Shown here: in pieces, positions 45,968-55,456 of the stretch
Layout of the letters: each line of letters begins with the position of its first letter
Position numbering within the stretch: the first letter of the stretch is position 1
Assembly: GCA_036446035.1 (NCBI GenBank)
Contig: JAZFSG010000078.1
Span: forward strand, 22,036-86,035
Length of the DNA stretch: 64,000 nt
Source of the DNA: CAXMQS01 sp036446035
GTDB taxonomy: Bacteria > Actinomycetota > Acidimicrobiia > Spongiisociales > JAOTWH01
Direction of reading: 5' to 3'
Translations under genes and position numbers: made by a program
The notes under the pieces: model-generated
Seen by the model: the letters and a program-made list of their open reading frames with translations, nothing else
Database searches by the model: none
What the model was told of the DNA's origin: nothing

Positions 45968-47185
45968 CTAGAACACCTCTGGGCACCAGGGCAGCTCATC
46001 CCAGGCGAACATGGCGTCGACCTTGCGGACCGTCTCCTCGTCCGCCCTGACGGTGCCCCACGTCACCATCGGGGCCAGCCTCGAACCACCGAGATACAGG
46101 GCGCCGAGCTCGGAGGCGGACATCGAGATGTCGGGCTCGGCGTCGGTCGGCGAGCACTCGGCTCCATCTCTGCCGCCGACGAGGCGATACCGCCCGTCCA
46201 CTCCCTCGGTGAAGCTCCCGCCGACCTCGATGACAACTTCACCGTCGATGGCATAGCGACGCGCCGCCAGCGCCGCGGGAACATCGAGGATCGCGACCCA
46301 GAGTGCGTCGTTGACTGTGCGCTTGAGACGACGCCGATCGACCAACATCATCAGGAGTCCCTCGTCGACCGAGCGTCGGCCCGCCTTGACCGTCTGGGTG
46401 AGATCGAGGTTGAGCAGGAACTGCCAGAGGGCCCTCTCTGCGGCCGGCGTTGCCGCCATGAGTTCGCCCACTTGGGCCGAACTCGCTGCTATCCCGCCTT
46501 CCCAGTTCTCCTTGCCCCGCCAGCGCACATATCCGTCAACTGTCCCGTTCTCCTCGTAGACCGTGAACCGATTGGCGGTGGCTCCACTTCGCCAGCTCTC
46601 TGGGTCGAAGAAGTGACGGTGCTTCCAGTGCTGCGGTGGCCGATTGAGCATCCCGGGCCGAGGTTGGACGCGCTCGTAGACGCCGGGGAACACCTTCTCT
46701 GCCTCTTGCTTGTCGACCATGCGGCATCTCCCGGGCGGCTCTTCGCCAGCGATCAGAGCGGCGTGACGTGTGTCGATCTCCAGCGTCGCGCCCTGAGTCG
46801 CTTGGCCATATCCAAAACGGCCATAGATGGGCCACTCCGAGGCCCACAGGATCGACACCGGCTCGCCGTGGTCTCCGGCGTCCGCGTAATGGCGCCGCAT
46901 CATCGAGGTCAACACCCCGCGACGGCGATGCGTTGGCAGCACGCTGACGGCAGTGAGGCCGCCCGCGGCGACTGAGCCGCCCGGCGTCGATAGCTCGTAT
47001 GTGTAGGCGCCGAAGGTGGCCACCATCGCCTCGTTGTCGATGGCGGCGAACATGCGGTCGACCTCGTCCACCTTTATGAAGTTCTCAGCCTCCTCCTCAG
47101 TCGGGTCGAACTGGAAGGTGACGCCGATCGTGTCGAGGAACTGGGAGAATGTCTCCTTGGTGATCTGGCGCATCTCGAGGTCCAT
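45968..47185 (-). CDS. Eis-like N-acetyltransferase
   Basis: The 405-residue protein has an N-terminal GNAT domain with acetyl-CoA loop VSVLPTHRRRGVLTSMM, a central GNAT-like domain, and a C-terminal sterol-carrier-like domain, the Eis layout. The IYGRFGYG segment aligns with the region of the catalytic tyrosine in Mycobacterium Eis, and the chain ends in Phe, whose carboxylate is the general base in Eis. Eis acetylates aminoglycosides and proteins, but chromosomal homologs often have other targets. A TATCGT box lies 6 nt upstream of the ATG. It is divergent from an F420-type gene. Confidence 0.85.
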   Translation of the reverse strand: MDLEMRQITKETFSQFLDTIGVTFQFDPTEEEAENFIKVDEVDRMFAAIDNEAMVATFGAYTYELSTPGGSVAAGGLTAVSVLPTHRRRGVLTSMMRRHYADAGDHGEPVSILWASEWPIYGRFGYGQATQGATLEIDTRHAALIAGEEPPGRCRMVDKQEAEKVFPGVYERVQPRPGMLNRPPQHWKHRHFFDPESWRSGATANRFTVYEENGTVDGYVRWRGKENWEGGIAASSAQVGELMAATPAAERALWQFLLNLDLTQTVKAGRRSVDEGLLMMLVDRRRLKRTVNDALWVAILDVPAALAARRYAIDGEVVIEVGGSFTEGVDGRYRLVGGRDGAECSPTDAEPDISMSASELGALYLGGSRLAPMVTWGTVRADEETVRKVDAMFAWDELPWCPEVF

Positions 47186-47216
47186 GCCCCGACGATACCG
47201 AAGTAGCCTCGCTCTC

Positions 47217-47609
47217 ATGTTCTCCCCCAAGACCCTCGAACGCCTCGCAGCCGAGCACATCATCTGGATGACCACCGTCTCCCCTTCCGGGAAGCCCCAG
47301 TCGTCGCCCGTTTGGTTCCTGTGGGATGGTTCGGTGATCTGGGTGTACTCGCTCGACCCGACGCAGCGGCTTGGCAACATCGCTGCCAACCCTCGAGTCT
47401 CGCTCAACCTGAACAGTGACGATGCCGGAAGCAACATCGTCACCATCGAGGGAACCGCGACCGTCGTCGTCGATGCTCCCCAGTCCTACGAGGTCCCCGA
47501 GTACCTGGCCCGCTACCGGGACCGCATGGACCCGTGGGGTGGTCCCGAAGGCTTCGCCGCCAAGTACCCAGCGGCCATTGAGATCACCCCGACACGGGTG
47601 CGCCAGTAA
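47217..47609 (+). CDS. F420-dependent PPOX-class split-barrel protein
   Basis: The 130-residue product fits the F420-binding PPOX subfamily: IIWMTTVSPSGKPQSSPVWF, QRLGNIAANPRVSLNL, and VTIEGTATVV. It should use F420H2 or FMN in a redox reaction with unknown substrate. TAGCCT lies 7 nt before the ATG. It is divergent from the Eis-like gene with a 31-bp gap that must hold both promoters, so regulation may be shared. Confidence 0.85.
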   Translation: MFSPKTLERLAAEHIIWMTTVSPSGKPQSSPVWFLWDGSVIWVYSLDPTQRLGNIAANPRVSLNLNSDDAGSNIVTIEGTATVVVDAPQSYEVPEYLARYRDRMDPWGGPEGFAAKYPAAIEITPTRVRQ

Positions 47610-47638
47610 GGCGGCCTTCGGCCGCCTGCTTTGGTTTG
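47609..47638 (+). terminator. Terminator of the F420-type gene
   Basis: AGGCGGC and GCCGCCT pair around CTTCG right after the stop codon, followed by a T-rich GCTTTGGTTT. Confidence 0.65.
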
Positions 47639-47685
47639 AGCTCACCGGCGAAGCCGGGGGGACCGCCAATTAGAGCGATGCAATT

Positions 47686-47731
47686 CCTCCTCCGCCCCTT
47701 CGAGGCACCTCCCCCTGAAGGGGGAGAATGG
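47686..47731. repeat. Palindromic REP-like element, copy A
   Basis: CCTCCTCCGCCCCTTCGAGG is followed by CACCTCCCCCTGAAGGGGGA, a CTCCCCCT/AGGGGGAG palindrome. A close relative lies at 49341-49383. Both are in tail-to-tail gaps. Confidence 0.7.
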
Positions 47732-47738
47732 AAATCGT

Positions 47739-48125
47739 CTAAAGGCTCGTCCGAGGTGGACGGGGGCGGGGGTGCTCGCACAGCTCGTAGAAGTTGCCGT
47801 CGGGGGCCCGGAAGTAGAACCACCGATGACCATCGGGGCCCCGCTCTAGGTCGGTTAGGCCGTCGACCCCTGCTTCGGTCAGCTCGCGGTGGGCAAGCTC
47901 GATGTCGTCCACCCAAAGGCCGGCGATGGGACCCGAGTCCAATAGCTCGTGCTCCCTCGAGTTCGGTCCGAAGAGCTCGAGTCGGTCGCCGTTCTCGACT
48001 GCGAGTTGGGTGAAACCGCGGACGTCAACGATCACCTGCATCCCGAGTTGATTGCTGAAGAAGTCGGCCGTGGCGGCACGATCATCGGTTGCAGAGCCCA
48101 CCCAGATGATCCCCTTGATCCTCAT
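47739..48125 (-). CDS. VOC/glyoxalase-family protein
   Basis: The 128-residue protein has the beta-alpha-beta-beta-beta repeat of the vicinal oxygen chelate superfamily, with IWVGSATDDRAATADFF, LFGPNS and a C-terminal FRAPDGNFYELCEH that carries the usual metal Glu. GGAGG precedes the ATG. The substrate is unknown. Its 3' end faces the F420-type gene. Confidence 0.85.
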   Translation of the reverse strand: MRIKGIIWVGSATDDRAATADFFSNQLGMQVIVDVRGFTQLAVENGDRLELFGPNSREHELLDSGPIAGLWVDDIELAHRELTEAGVDGLTDLERGPDGHRWFYFRAPDGNFYELCEHPRPRPPRTSL

Positions 48126-48200
48126 GCAGCCTCCTCGATTTGGCGAGAAGTGTATGGACGGACGGCCCGGGTTAGATTCAACAAAGCGGAGGACGGTTCA

Positions 48201-49277
48201 GTGCCAATCGACACGCCACAGCAGCTGCAAGATCATCTTCGTCTAGCCATTCAGGTTGAACTCTCGACGATCCCGCTCTACCTGTTCGCTATGTACTCGA
48301 TTGAGGACCAGGGGTCCGAAGCGGCGCTCCTGATCAGGAGCATCGTCGCCGAAGAAATGTTGCACGCAGCGCTGGCTGCGAACGTCCTCTTGGCGGTTGG
48401 GGGCGATCCTCGATTCGATGCGCTCGACATGGTGCCGACGTATCCGGGGATGCTGCCGCATCATGAGCCCCCACTCGAGTTGAACCTTGTGCCGTGCTCG
48501 CTGGAGCTGATCAGAGATGTCCTCATGCGCATTGAGCAACCAGAGGTACACGGAGCCTCCCCAGAACCAGATGTCTACGAGACGCTCGGCCAGTTCTATC
48601 ACGCTCTTGAGATGGCCATACAAGACCTTTCCGCTAGCCAGGACCTGTTCGCGGAGCCGCAGGCAGACCGACAGCTGTCTGACTCCTCGGCGTACACGCC
48701 TGTCGCCTTTGACGCAGCCGATAGCGGTGGACTCATGCTGATCGACAGCGCAGATTCGGCCCGTGAGGCCATCGAGGTGATCGTCCACCAGGGCGAGGGT
48801 CTTAGCACGGATCGGTGGGCCGACCCCGCGCACCAGGAGCTGACCCACTATCACAAGCTCCTCCAGATCGCTGAGGGGGCGAGCCCACTCGGGGCCGTCA
48901 GACAACTGAGGTCGAACCCCAGGACAGCCGACTTTCCCGATGCGCTGCAGCCACCTTCAGATCTCTTCAACGCCTCTTACCGCTACCTCTTCTTCGTGCT
49001 CCAAGACCTATTCAGCGCGGTCCCCAACAAGGGGGCATTCGTCGGGCACATGTATCGGGTGATGTCTCAGGTGTTATCACGCCTCGGCCTCTTCCTGGTG
49101 CAACAGCCCCTCGACGACGCAACGTTCGCCGCGCCAACGTTCGAGATCTACGACTTCGGTGGTCGAGACCCCGGCAGCGAGCTGGCGGAGCTGGCAGCAA
49201 AGACGGCCCAATTATTCCCCGAACTGACCGACCTGGAAGCAGCCGTCCTCGAGCTCAAGCCGGGAGACGAGGAGTAG
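48201..49277 (+). CDS. Ferritin-like domain protein (VioB/StaD-type iminophenyl-pyruvate family)
   Basis: The GTG at 48201 has GGAGG 8 nt upstream. The 358-residue protein begins with a ferritin-like helical region (AIQVELSTIPLYLFAMYSIE and EEMLHAALAANVLLAVGGDP), which carries Glu and His ligands in the pattern of the ferritin-like domain of VioB and StaD. The rest is helical with DFPDALQPPSDLFNASYRYL and YRVMSQVLSRLG. Known relatives make chromopyrrolic-acid-type products, but isolated homologs have no assigned role. No biosynthetic partners are seen nearby. Confidence 0.75.
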   Translation: MPIDTPQQLQDHLRLAIQVELSTIPLYLFAMYSIEDQGSEAALLIRSIVAEEMLHAALAANVLLAVGGDPRFDALDMVPTYPGMLPHHEPPLELNLVPCSLELIRDVLMRIEQPEVHGASPEPDVYETLGQFYHALEMAIQDLSASQDLFAEPQADRQLSDSSAYTPVAFDAADSGGLMLIDSADSAREAIEVIVHQGEGLSTDRWADPAHQELTHYHKLLQIAEGASPLGAVRQLRSNPRTADFPDALQPPSDLFNASYRYLFFVLQDLFSAVPNKGAFVGHMYRVMSQVLSRLGLFLVQQPLDDATFAAPTFEIYDFGGRDPGSELAELAAKTAQLFPELTDLEAAVLELKPGDEE

Positions 49278-49340
49278 CCGGGCACCTCCGGGTGCACGAG
49301 TGGCGCCACGATCGGGCGAGCGAGATTGACCGCAGTTCGA

Positions 49341-49383
49341 CCCCCTCCGCTCCTTCGGGGCACCTCCCCCTGGAGGGGGAGGG
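49341..49383. repeat. Palindromic REP-like element, copy B
   Basis: CCCCCTCCGCTCCTTCGGGG then CACCTCCCCCTGGAGGGGGA is nearly the same as copy A at 47686. It sits between the convergent ends of the ferritin-like and dehydrogenase genes. Confidence 0.7.
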
Positions 49384-50226
49384 TTAGTACTTGTAGAAGC
49401 CTTGTCCTGTCTTGCGGCCGAGGTGGCCGGCGTCGACCATGCGACGCAATAGGGGCGAGGGGGCATAACGGGGTTCGGCGAATTCGGCGTGCAGTACCTC
49501 GGACACGGCTACGACGGTGTCGATGCCGATGAGGTCGGCAAGGGCAAGAGGTCCCATCGGGTGGTTGGCGCCCATCACCAAAGCGGCATCGATGTCGTCC
49601 GCCGAGGCAACGCCGGCCTCGAACATGCGAACCGCGTCGACGAGCATTGGCAGCAGCAACGCATTGACGATGAACCCGGCCCGATCCTTGGCTTGAACGG
49701 GATGCTTGCCCAGCTCGACAGCGAAAGCTGTAACGGTTGCGGCCACGTCTGGTGATGTCAGCAAAGAGGACACCACCTCGACGAGGGGCATGACCGGGGC
49801 AGGGTTGAAGAAGTGCATCCCTACAACCGACTCCGGACGATCCGTGGCGGTCGCCAATCGGACGATCGGTATCGAAGAGGTGTTGGAGGCGATGATCGCA
49901 CCCTCGGCAAGGATCCCATCTAGCTCGGCGAAAAGGCCGCGCTTCACCGACTCGCTCTCCACGATGGCCTCTATCACGATCTCGGAGCCGCCGAGCTGCG
50001 CGAGGTCGGTCGTAGCCGTAAGGCGGTCAAGAGTCGCCACGGCGTCATCCGCGGTCAGCTTCTGGCGTTCGACGGCTTTGCCTAGAGACTTGTCGATATT
50101 GGCGCGACCTCTCGCGATCGCTGCCTCATCGACATCGGCGAGGACAACCTCACACCCCGCCCGAGCACACACCTCGGCGATCCCGGCGCCCATCTGCCCT
50201 GCTCCAACGATGCCAACTCGCTCCAT
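49384..50226 (-). CDS. 3-hydroxybutyryl-CoA/3-hydroxyacyl-CoA dehydrogenase
   Basis: The 280-residue protein has the NAD motif GIVGAGQMGAGIAEVCARAG, SNTSSIPI, the catalytic MHFFNPAPVMPLVEV and the C-terminal HPMGPLALADLIG and GRKTGQGFYKY. It oxidises 3-hydroxyacyl-CoA or, in reverse, reduces acetoacetyl-CoA. TAGTCT lies 6 nt before the ATG. It is divergent from the P-type ATPase gene by 34 bp. Confidence 0.93.
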   Translation of the reverse strand: MERVGIVGAGQMGAGIAEVCARAGCEVVLADVDEAAIARGRANIDKSLGKAVERQKLTADDAVATLDRLTATTDLAQLGGSEIVIEAIVESESVKRGLFAELDGILAEGAIIASNTSSIPIVRLATATDRPESVVGMHFFNPAPVMPLVEVVSSLLTSPDVAATVTAFAVELGKHPVQAKDRAGFIVNALLLPMLVDAVRMFEAGVASADDIDAALVMGANHPMGPLALADLIGIDTVVAVSEVLHAEFAEPRYAPSPLLRRMVDAGHLGRKTGQGFYKY

Positions 50227-50260
50227 GTCGGCAGACTAGGGCTGGCTGTAGGGTGGCCGC

Positions 50261-52645
50261 ATGGCCGTTCAGGGGACAACGACACCCCAACCAACGATGG
50301 GCCTGACCTCGGCAGAAGTCAGCGATCGAGTTGCTCGTGGCCTGACGAATGACGTCCCCGAGGGAACTACTCGCACTTTTGCCGAAATCCTCCGGACCAA
50401 CATCGTCACTCGCTTCAATCTCCTCCTCGGCGCACTGCTCATCGTCGTCCTGATCGTGGCGCCGCTTGCAGATGCTCTCTTCGGGTTGGTGCTAATCGGA
50501 AACACGCTGATCGGCATCATCCAGGAGCTTCGCGCCAAGAGGGCCCTCGACGCCCTCACTCTGCTCAATGCACCGAAGGCGACTGTGCACAGGGATGGCT
50601 CTGTATCGACGATCGGAGTGTCTTCCGTCGTCCTCGACGACGTCCTTGAACTGCGGCCGGGCGACCAAGTCGTGGTCGATGGCGAGGTTGTTGCGGCCGA
50701 AGGGCTCGAGGTCGACGAATCTCTGCTCACCGGCGAGTCGGACCCGGTAGACAAGCTCATCGGCGAGCAGTGCCTGTCTGGCAGCTTTGTCGTCGCAGGC
50801 AGAGGCCTCTATCGGGCAACGCGAGTCGGCAAGGACGCGTACGCGGTTCGGCTCACTGAGGAGGCCAAGCGATTCACTTTGGTGCGCTCGGAGCTCCGCA
50901 ACGGGGTCGACGCCATCCTCCGGGTACTGATCTGGGCGATCCCTCCCACCATTGTGCTCCTGGCGTGGAGTCAGCTCGACAACTCAGACAGTGTCCGCGA
51001 AGCGCTGCGGGGGGCAGTTGCCGGAGCTGTCGGCATGGTCCCCCAGGGACTCGTACTCCTGACATCGATCGCCTTCGCCGTTGGCGTCGTCCGGCTGGCT
51101 CGTCGCAAGACGCTGGTCCAAGAGCTGCCCGCGATCGAGATGCTGGCGAGGGTCGACACGGTCCTCTTCGACAAGACGGGGACGCTCACGGAGGGCAAGC
51201 TCGCCGTCGAGGAGATCGTGGCGTTCGGCGACAGCCTCACGGCTACCGAAGCGATTGGGGCGATCGCCAACGCCGACGTTTCGCCGAACTCGACGGTTGG
51301 AGCTATCGCCGCAACCTACCCAGACCCGGGATGGGACGTCATGGATCGCAAGGCGTTCTCCTCTGCCCGTCGCTGGAGCGCCGCATCCTTCGGCAATGGC
51401 GTCACCGTTGTGCTGGGTGCGCCTGACGCCGTAGGCGTTTCACGCGGCGTATCGGAGCAGGTCGAGAAGCGATCCGCCCAGGGCAAGCGCGTGCTGCTCG
51501 CTGCCGCGACGAGACAGCCCATCGCCGGGGATTCGCTGCCCGCCGGCCTCCGCCCCGTCGCACTCGTCGTCCTCAGCGACAGGATCCGATCGGACGTGGC
51601 CGACACGCTCGCCTACTTCGACCGACAAGGCGTTGCCGCCAAGGTGATCTCTGGAGACCACCCGGCCACCGTCGCCGCGATCGCATCGGCCGTCGGCCTC
51701 ACGGGCGACGTCGTCGATGGTGCCGACCTGCCGAGCGACATCGACGAACTCGGCGAGGCCATGGACGGTGCCACCATCTTTGGTCGCGTCTCGCCACATC
51801 AAAAGCGATCCATCGTCGCTGCCATGCAGAAGCGAGGACACGTGGTAGCGATGACGGGGGATGGTGTCAACGATGTGCTGGCCCTCAAGGATGCCGATAT
51901 CGGCGTCGCCATGGGCAGTGGTAGCCCGGCATCGCGATCCGTCGCGCAGCTGGTCCTGCTCGACAGTGCGTTCGAGTCGCTGCCGGCCGTCGTCGGCGAG
52001 GGGCGGCGGGTCATCGCCAACATCGAGCGGGTCGCCAACCTGTTCGTCACCAAGACCGTTTACGCCTTCTTGCTGGCGATAATCGTCGGGATCATCGGCA
52101 GGCCGTTCCCCTTCGTACCCAGACACCTCACCCTGGTCGGCAGCGTCACCATCGGCATCCCAGCGTTCTGGCTGGCCTTGGCGCCGACGGGCCGCAGGGC
52201 GGCGCGGGGCTTCGTTCGCCGTGTCTTGCGATTCGCCATACCGGTTGGAACGCTGGCGGCGGCGGCTACGTTCGCCGGCTACGAGTTGGCGATCAATGAG
52301 GGCGTCGAACTCGTAGAGGCACGGACGGTCGCCACCATCGTTCTCGGAGCCACGGGGTTGTTCGCACTCATCCTCGTTAGCCGACCCATCACCCCAACCC
52401 GCCGCATCCTCATTGCCAGCATGACGTTCCTCCTACTCGTAGCTCTCGGAACGGGTGGTGGGCGATCCTTCTTCGAGCTGCAGCTTCCCGGCGCCACCCT
52501 CACCATGGCCGCCCTCGGAGTTGTTGCCGTAGCTGGTTCGATCATGTTCGCCGCCCTGCGCGGAATCGGCTGGGTCCAGCACATGCCAGACCTCCTGACC
52601 ACTGATTGGTGGAAGAGGCTGCGCCCTAACCGATCGGGAGACTGA
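50261..52645 (+). CDS. P-type cation-transporting ATPase (CtpE-like)
   Basis: The 794-residue protein has the actuator motif LLTGESDPV, the phosphorylation site LFDKTGTLTEGK (Asp near 304), GDGVND and about eight to ten helices. The helix-4 motif reads VPQGL where calcium pumps have PEGL; CtpE-type pumps have a similar glycine-leucine site. Cation type is therefore uncertain, with calcium the best guess. TAGGGT is 6 nt before the ATG. Its end overlaps the convergent kinase gene by 20 bases. Confidence 0.88.
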   Translation: MAVQGTTTPQPTMGLTSAEVSDRVARGLTNDVPEGTTRTFAEILRTNIVTRFNLLLGALLIVVLIVAPLADALFGLVLIGNTLIGIIQELRAKRALDALTLLNAPKATVHRDGSVSTIGVSSVVLDDVLELRPGDQVVVDGEVVAAEGLEVDESLLTGESDPVDKLIGEQCLSGSFVVAGRGLYRATRVGKDAYAVRLTEEAKRFTLVRSELRNGVDAILRVLIWAIPPTIVLLAWSQLDNSDSVREALRGAVAGAVGMVPQGLVLLTSIAFAVGVVRLARRKTLVQELPAIEMLARVDTVLFDKTGTLTEGKLAVEEIVAFGDSLTATEAIGAIANADVSPNSTVGAIAATYPDPGWDVMDRKAFSSARRWSAASFGNGVTVVLGAPDAVGVSRGVSEQVEKRSAQGKRVLLAAATRQPIAGDSLPAGLRPVALVVLSDRIRSDVADTLAYFDRQGVAAKVISGDHPATVAAIASAVGLTGDVVDGADLPSDIDELGEAMDGATIFGRVSPHQKRSIVAAMQKRGHVVAMTGDGVNDVLALKDADIGVAMGSGSPASRSVAQLVLLDSAFESLPAVVGEGRRVIANIERVANLFVTKTVYAFLLAIIVGIIGRPFPFVPRHLTLVGSVTIGIPAFWLALAPTGRRAARGFVRRVLRFAIPVGTLAAAATFAGYELAINEGVELVEARTVATIVLGATGLFALILVSRPITPTRRILIASMTFLLLVALGTGGGRSFFELQLPGATLTMAALGVVAVAGSIMFAALRGIGWVQHMPDLLTTDWWKRLRPNRSGD

Positions 52646-55007
52646 GCTCGAAGGTGCTCCAACCGTCCTCATGGTGGTAGACCAAATCCCCGTCCATGAG
52701 CTTGGCCAGCTGATGGGACACGGTAAGTCCTAGTCCAACCGAGGATCCTGTGCCCTCACCATTCTCGCCGCGGAAGTAGGCGTCAAAGATCTTGGCGCGA
52801 TCGCGCACCGGGATGCCCTCCCCGTCGTCGCGAACCTGGAGCACGACCGTCTCTCCGACGATCCTTGACTCGATCTCCACCAACTCGCCGCCATAGCGCC
52901 TGGCATTGGAAAGCAGGTTTCGCATGATCTGGCGCAGACGGATGGGATCCGCGTACACCTTCACGGGATCGCCCGTCGAGCTGACTGCGCCATCCATCCC
53001 CAGGGCGGTGAGCACGAGCTCTATCTGCTCCCAGAGTTCTACGGCCTCTGGCGACACAGACACTGCGTCCACTTCAGACCTTGAGGCGACCAACAAGTCC
53101 TCGACCAGGTCGGCCACCTCGATCGATTGCTGTGCTATCAGCGCCACCAACATCTCGAGTTCGGACCTGTCGAACCGGTCCAACCCTTGCTCTAGCTCCG
53201 CGGCGAATCCGACAACGGCAGTCAATGGTGTGCGCAGCTCATGGCTGACGCTCGCAACGAACTGGTCCTTGGACCGAACGAGCTGCTCGAGCTGTTCGGT
53301 TGCCCGCGTCCGCTCTGTCACGTCGTTACCAACACCGATGGCGCCCGAGACCGCGCCGTCCTCCCACATCGGCCCGAGGCGCACATCAAGCACGCGACCT
53401 CTCACGTCTGCCGAAGTTGTCAGCGAGTCCCCGGCAAGCGCCCTGCGGACTGCACGAACCAATTCGGGTGAGTCGCGGAAGAGCTCGAACACCGAACGAC
53501 CGACTGCTTCGCCGGGACCCAAGCGAAGCGACTGCAACGCCTGACCCTCACTGAGTGTGAACACGCCCTTTTCGTCGAGGGCGAAGAGCAGAATGGGAGA
53601 GGCAGACACAACCGCACGCAGGCGCTCCTCGATCCGCTGTAGGGCTATCCGAGCCTTGCGGGTCTCGGCGAAGTCGGCGAAGGCCAGAACCACCCTCGAC
53701 AGGTCTCGCTCACCGTTGACGACAGGCGCCGCCCAGTGGAGAATCCCGTCGATGGGCGTGCCGCGAAGCGAGGTCGTGTCGAGGCTGCCCTGCGCTTTGA
53801 CCTTCCCTTCGTATACAGCGGCCAGCTGCTCGACCAGGGCATCGACGGAACCGTCACCATCCTCGAGCAGCGGGAAACGATCTGCGAGCTCCGATACGTT
53901 CCTCGCCTCTAACAACTCCAGCGCTGCGTCATTGGCGTCCGTGATTTCGACAGCGCCGAGCGCTGCTCGAACGAGATCGACTCGCATGCGGAGATAGGCC
54001 CGGACATCGGCCGCCTCGCCGAGATCAGCTAGGTGCGCCTCAACCTTCGAGTAGTCCATCTCCCAGATCGGTATCGGAGACTGACCGAAGAGCGTCCGGT
54101 AGTGCTCTTCGTTGGCCCTCAGGCTGGCCTCGGTGGCGACGCGGGCAGTGATGTCCTGAAAGTGGCCAAAGAAGTAGACCGGCGCACCGTCGCCATTAGT
54201 GACAAGGCCCACACCGACAAGCGCCCACGCCGTTCGCCCGGTTGTATGCAGACATCGCAGCTCGTCCTGGAAGCTCGACACCTCACCTTCGAGGAGTTCT
54301 GCGACCTTCCTCTCGACGAGGGCCCGCTCTTCGGGATGGAACATCGAGAGAAGGTCGCCGCCCCGGATGTCCTCGAGGGACCGTCCGAGAAAGTCGGCCA
54401 TCGCTTGATTGACGCGCAGCACTGATCCGTCGCGACCGAACATCACCATGCCGCTCGACGCGTGTTCGAATGCTGCAGAGAAGCGACCCTGGGCGTCATG
54501 CAGCTCCGAAACGGTGCGCTCCTGCTCGTCGACGAAACTGCGAGTCGTTGCACCGAGCCCCCACGCGACCACGCCGCCGCCAGCGACGAGGCCAGCTCGA
54601 ACGACGGCCTCTCCCCAAGTGCCACCCTCGAGGAACAGCGGTAGATACCAGGCGACACCCCAAGCGAGGTAGGTGGAAGACCAAGCCGTAACGGCCGGAT
54701 AGATCAGCGCCGCCGCGGCCAGCCACAACGTGACCGAGCTGAAGATGCCTCCGGTGTACCAAGCCACAGTCGCAACACAGGCCACCAGACCAAAGCCTCT
54801 GGCGACCACGAAGGTCTCACGGAGGGCTCCGAGAATTCCCAACGCCGCGGCGATACCCACCGCGACCCATGGCAGCAGAGGAACCGAGGCGCCGCCAAGC
54901 AAGGCTGCGCCATGCACGGCAGCAAGGACCGCCAGGTACGGTTCAAAGCTGACGAGGCGCGCTCGGCTGAGCGGAGACAGCATCTGAGTCCGGATCGGCA
55001 CCTCCAT
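52626..55007 (-). CDS. Membrane sensor histidine kinase with PAS domains
   Basis: The 793-residue protein has about six hydrophobic helices (about 20-155), a PAS domain (about 175-300, FEHASSGMVMFGRDGS), a second PAS-like region (about 305-460) and a third (about 470-575, ASPILLFALDEKGVF), then HisKA with SHELRTPL (His near 584) and an HATPase domain (RQIMRNLLSNARRYGG, DDGEGIP, SSVGLGLTVS). It ends close to the residue count expected for a full kinase. No response regulator gene is adjacent, so its partner is elsewhere. Confidence 0.9.
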   Translation of the reverse strand: MEVPIRTQMLSPLSRARLVSFEPYLAVLAAVHGAALLGGASVPLLPWVAVGIAAALGILGALRETFVVARGFGLVACVATVAWYTGGIFSSVTLWLAAAALIYPAVTAWSSTYLAWGVAWYLPLFLEGGTWGEAVVRAGLVAGGGVVAWGLGATTRSFVDEQERTVSELHDAQGRFSAAFEHASSGMVMFGRDGSVLRVNQAMADFLGRSLEDIRGGDLLSMFHPEERALVERKVAELLEGEVSSFQDELRCLHTTGRTAWALVGVGLVTNGDGAPVYFFGHFQDITARVATEASLRANEEHYRTLFGQSPIPIWEMDYSKVEAHLADLGEAADVRAYLRMRVDLVRAALGAVEITDANDAALELLEARNVSELADRFPLLEDGDGSVDALVEQLAAVYEGKVKAQGSLDTTSLRGTPIDGILHWAAPVVNGERDLSRVVLAFADFAETRKARIALQRIEERLRAVVSASPILLFALDEKGVFTLSEGQALQSLRLGPGEAVGRSVFELFRDSPELVRAVRRALAGDSLTTSADVRGRVLDVRLGPMWEDGAVSGAIGVGNDVTERTRATEQLEQLVRSKDQFVASVSHELRTPLTAVVGFAAELEQGLDRFDRSELEMLVALIAQQSIEVADLVEDLLVASRSEVDAVSVSPEAVELWEQIELVLTALGMDGAVSSTGDPVKVYADPIRLRQIMRNLLSNARRYGGELVEIESRIVGETVVLQVRDDGEGIPVRDRAKIFDAYFRGENGEGTGSSVGLGLTVSHQLAKLMDGDLVYHHEDGWSTFELSLPIG

Positions 55008-55089
55008 GAGACGTACGAGTGGTATCGGCTAGGCAGGGCACCTACTGAACCGGCTCGTGGCCGCTGTTCTGCGCTTATGCTTGCGCCGC

Positions 55090-55353
55090 ATGCAGCTGTT
55101 CGTAGGCAACCTTCCGTGGGGTTTCTCATCTGAGGACCTGCAACGCCTTTTCGCCGAATACGGCAACGTCGACGCTGCGTCCGTCATCAGAGACCGCGCC
55201 ACCGGCAGATCACGCGGTTTCGGTTTCGTGTCCATGTCATCGGCGCGACACGTCGAGTCGGCCATCGAAGCCCTCAACGGATCCACGGTGCGCGGACGAG
55301 AGATCAAGGTCAATCCGGCTTGGGCACGGGCGACGGAAGGCTCTAAGCCATAG
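55090..55353 (+). CDS. RRM-type RNA-binding protein
   Basis: The 87-residue product is one RNA recognition motif with RNP2 LFVGNLP at residue 3 and RNP1 RSRGFGFV near 45. Small single-RRM proteins of this kind are found in cyanobacteria and some other phyla and bind RNA, often under cold or stress. TATGCT lies 8 nt before the ATG at 55090 with no Shine-Dalgarno site. Confidence 0.88.
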   Translation: MQLFVGNLPWGFSSEDLQRLFAEYGNVDAASVIRDRATGRSRGFGFVSMSSARHVESAIEALNGSTVRGREIKVNPAWARATEGSKP

Positions 55354-55456
55354 GCTCTAAGCCAGTCCCGCCCTCAGCGCGATGCGCCGGCGGCGCGTCC
55401 TTCGCGTAGGTTTCGCGCCGTGGGGACATTCGCAGATGCCGGCGCACCACAAGGCG

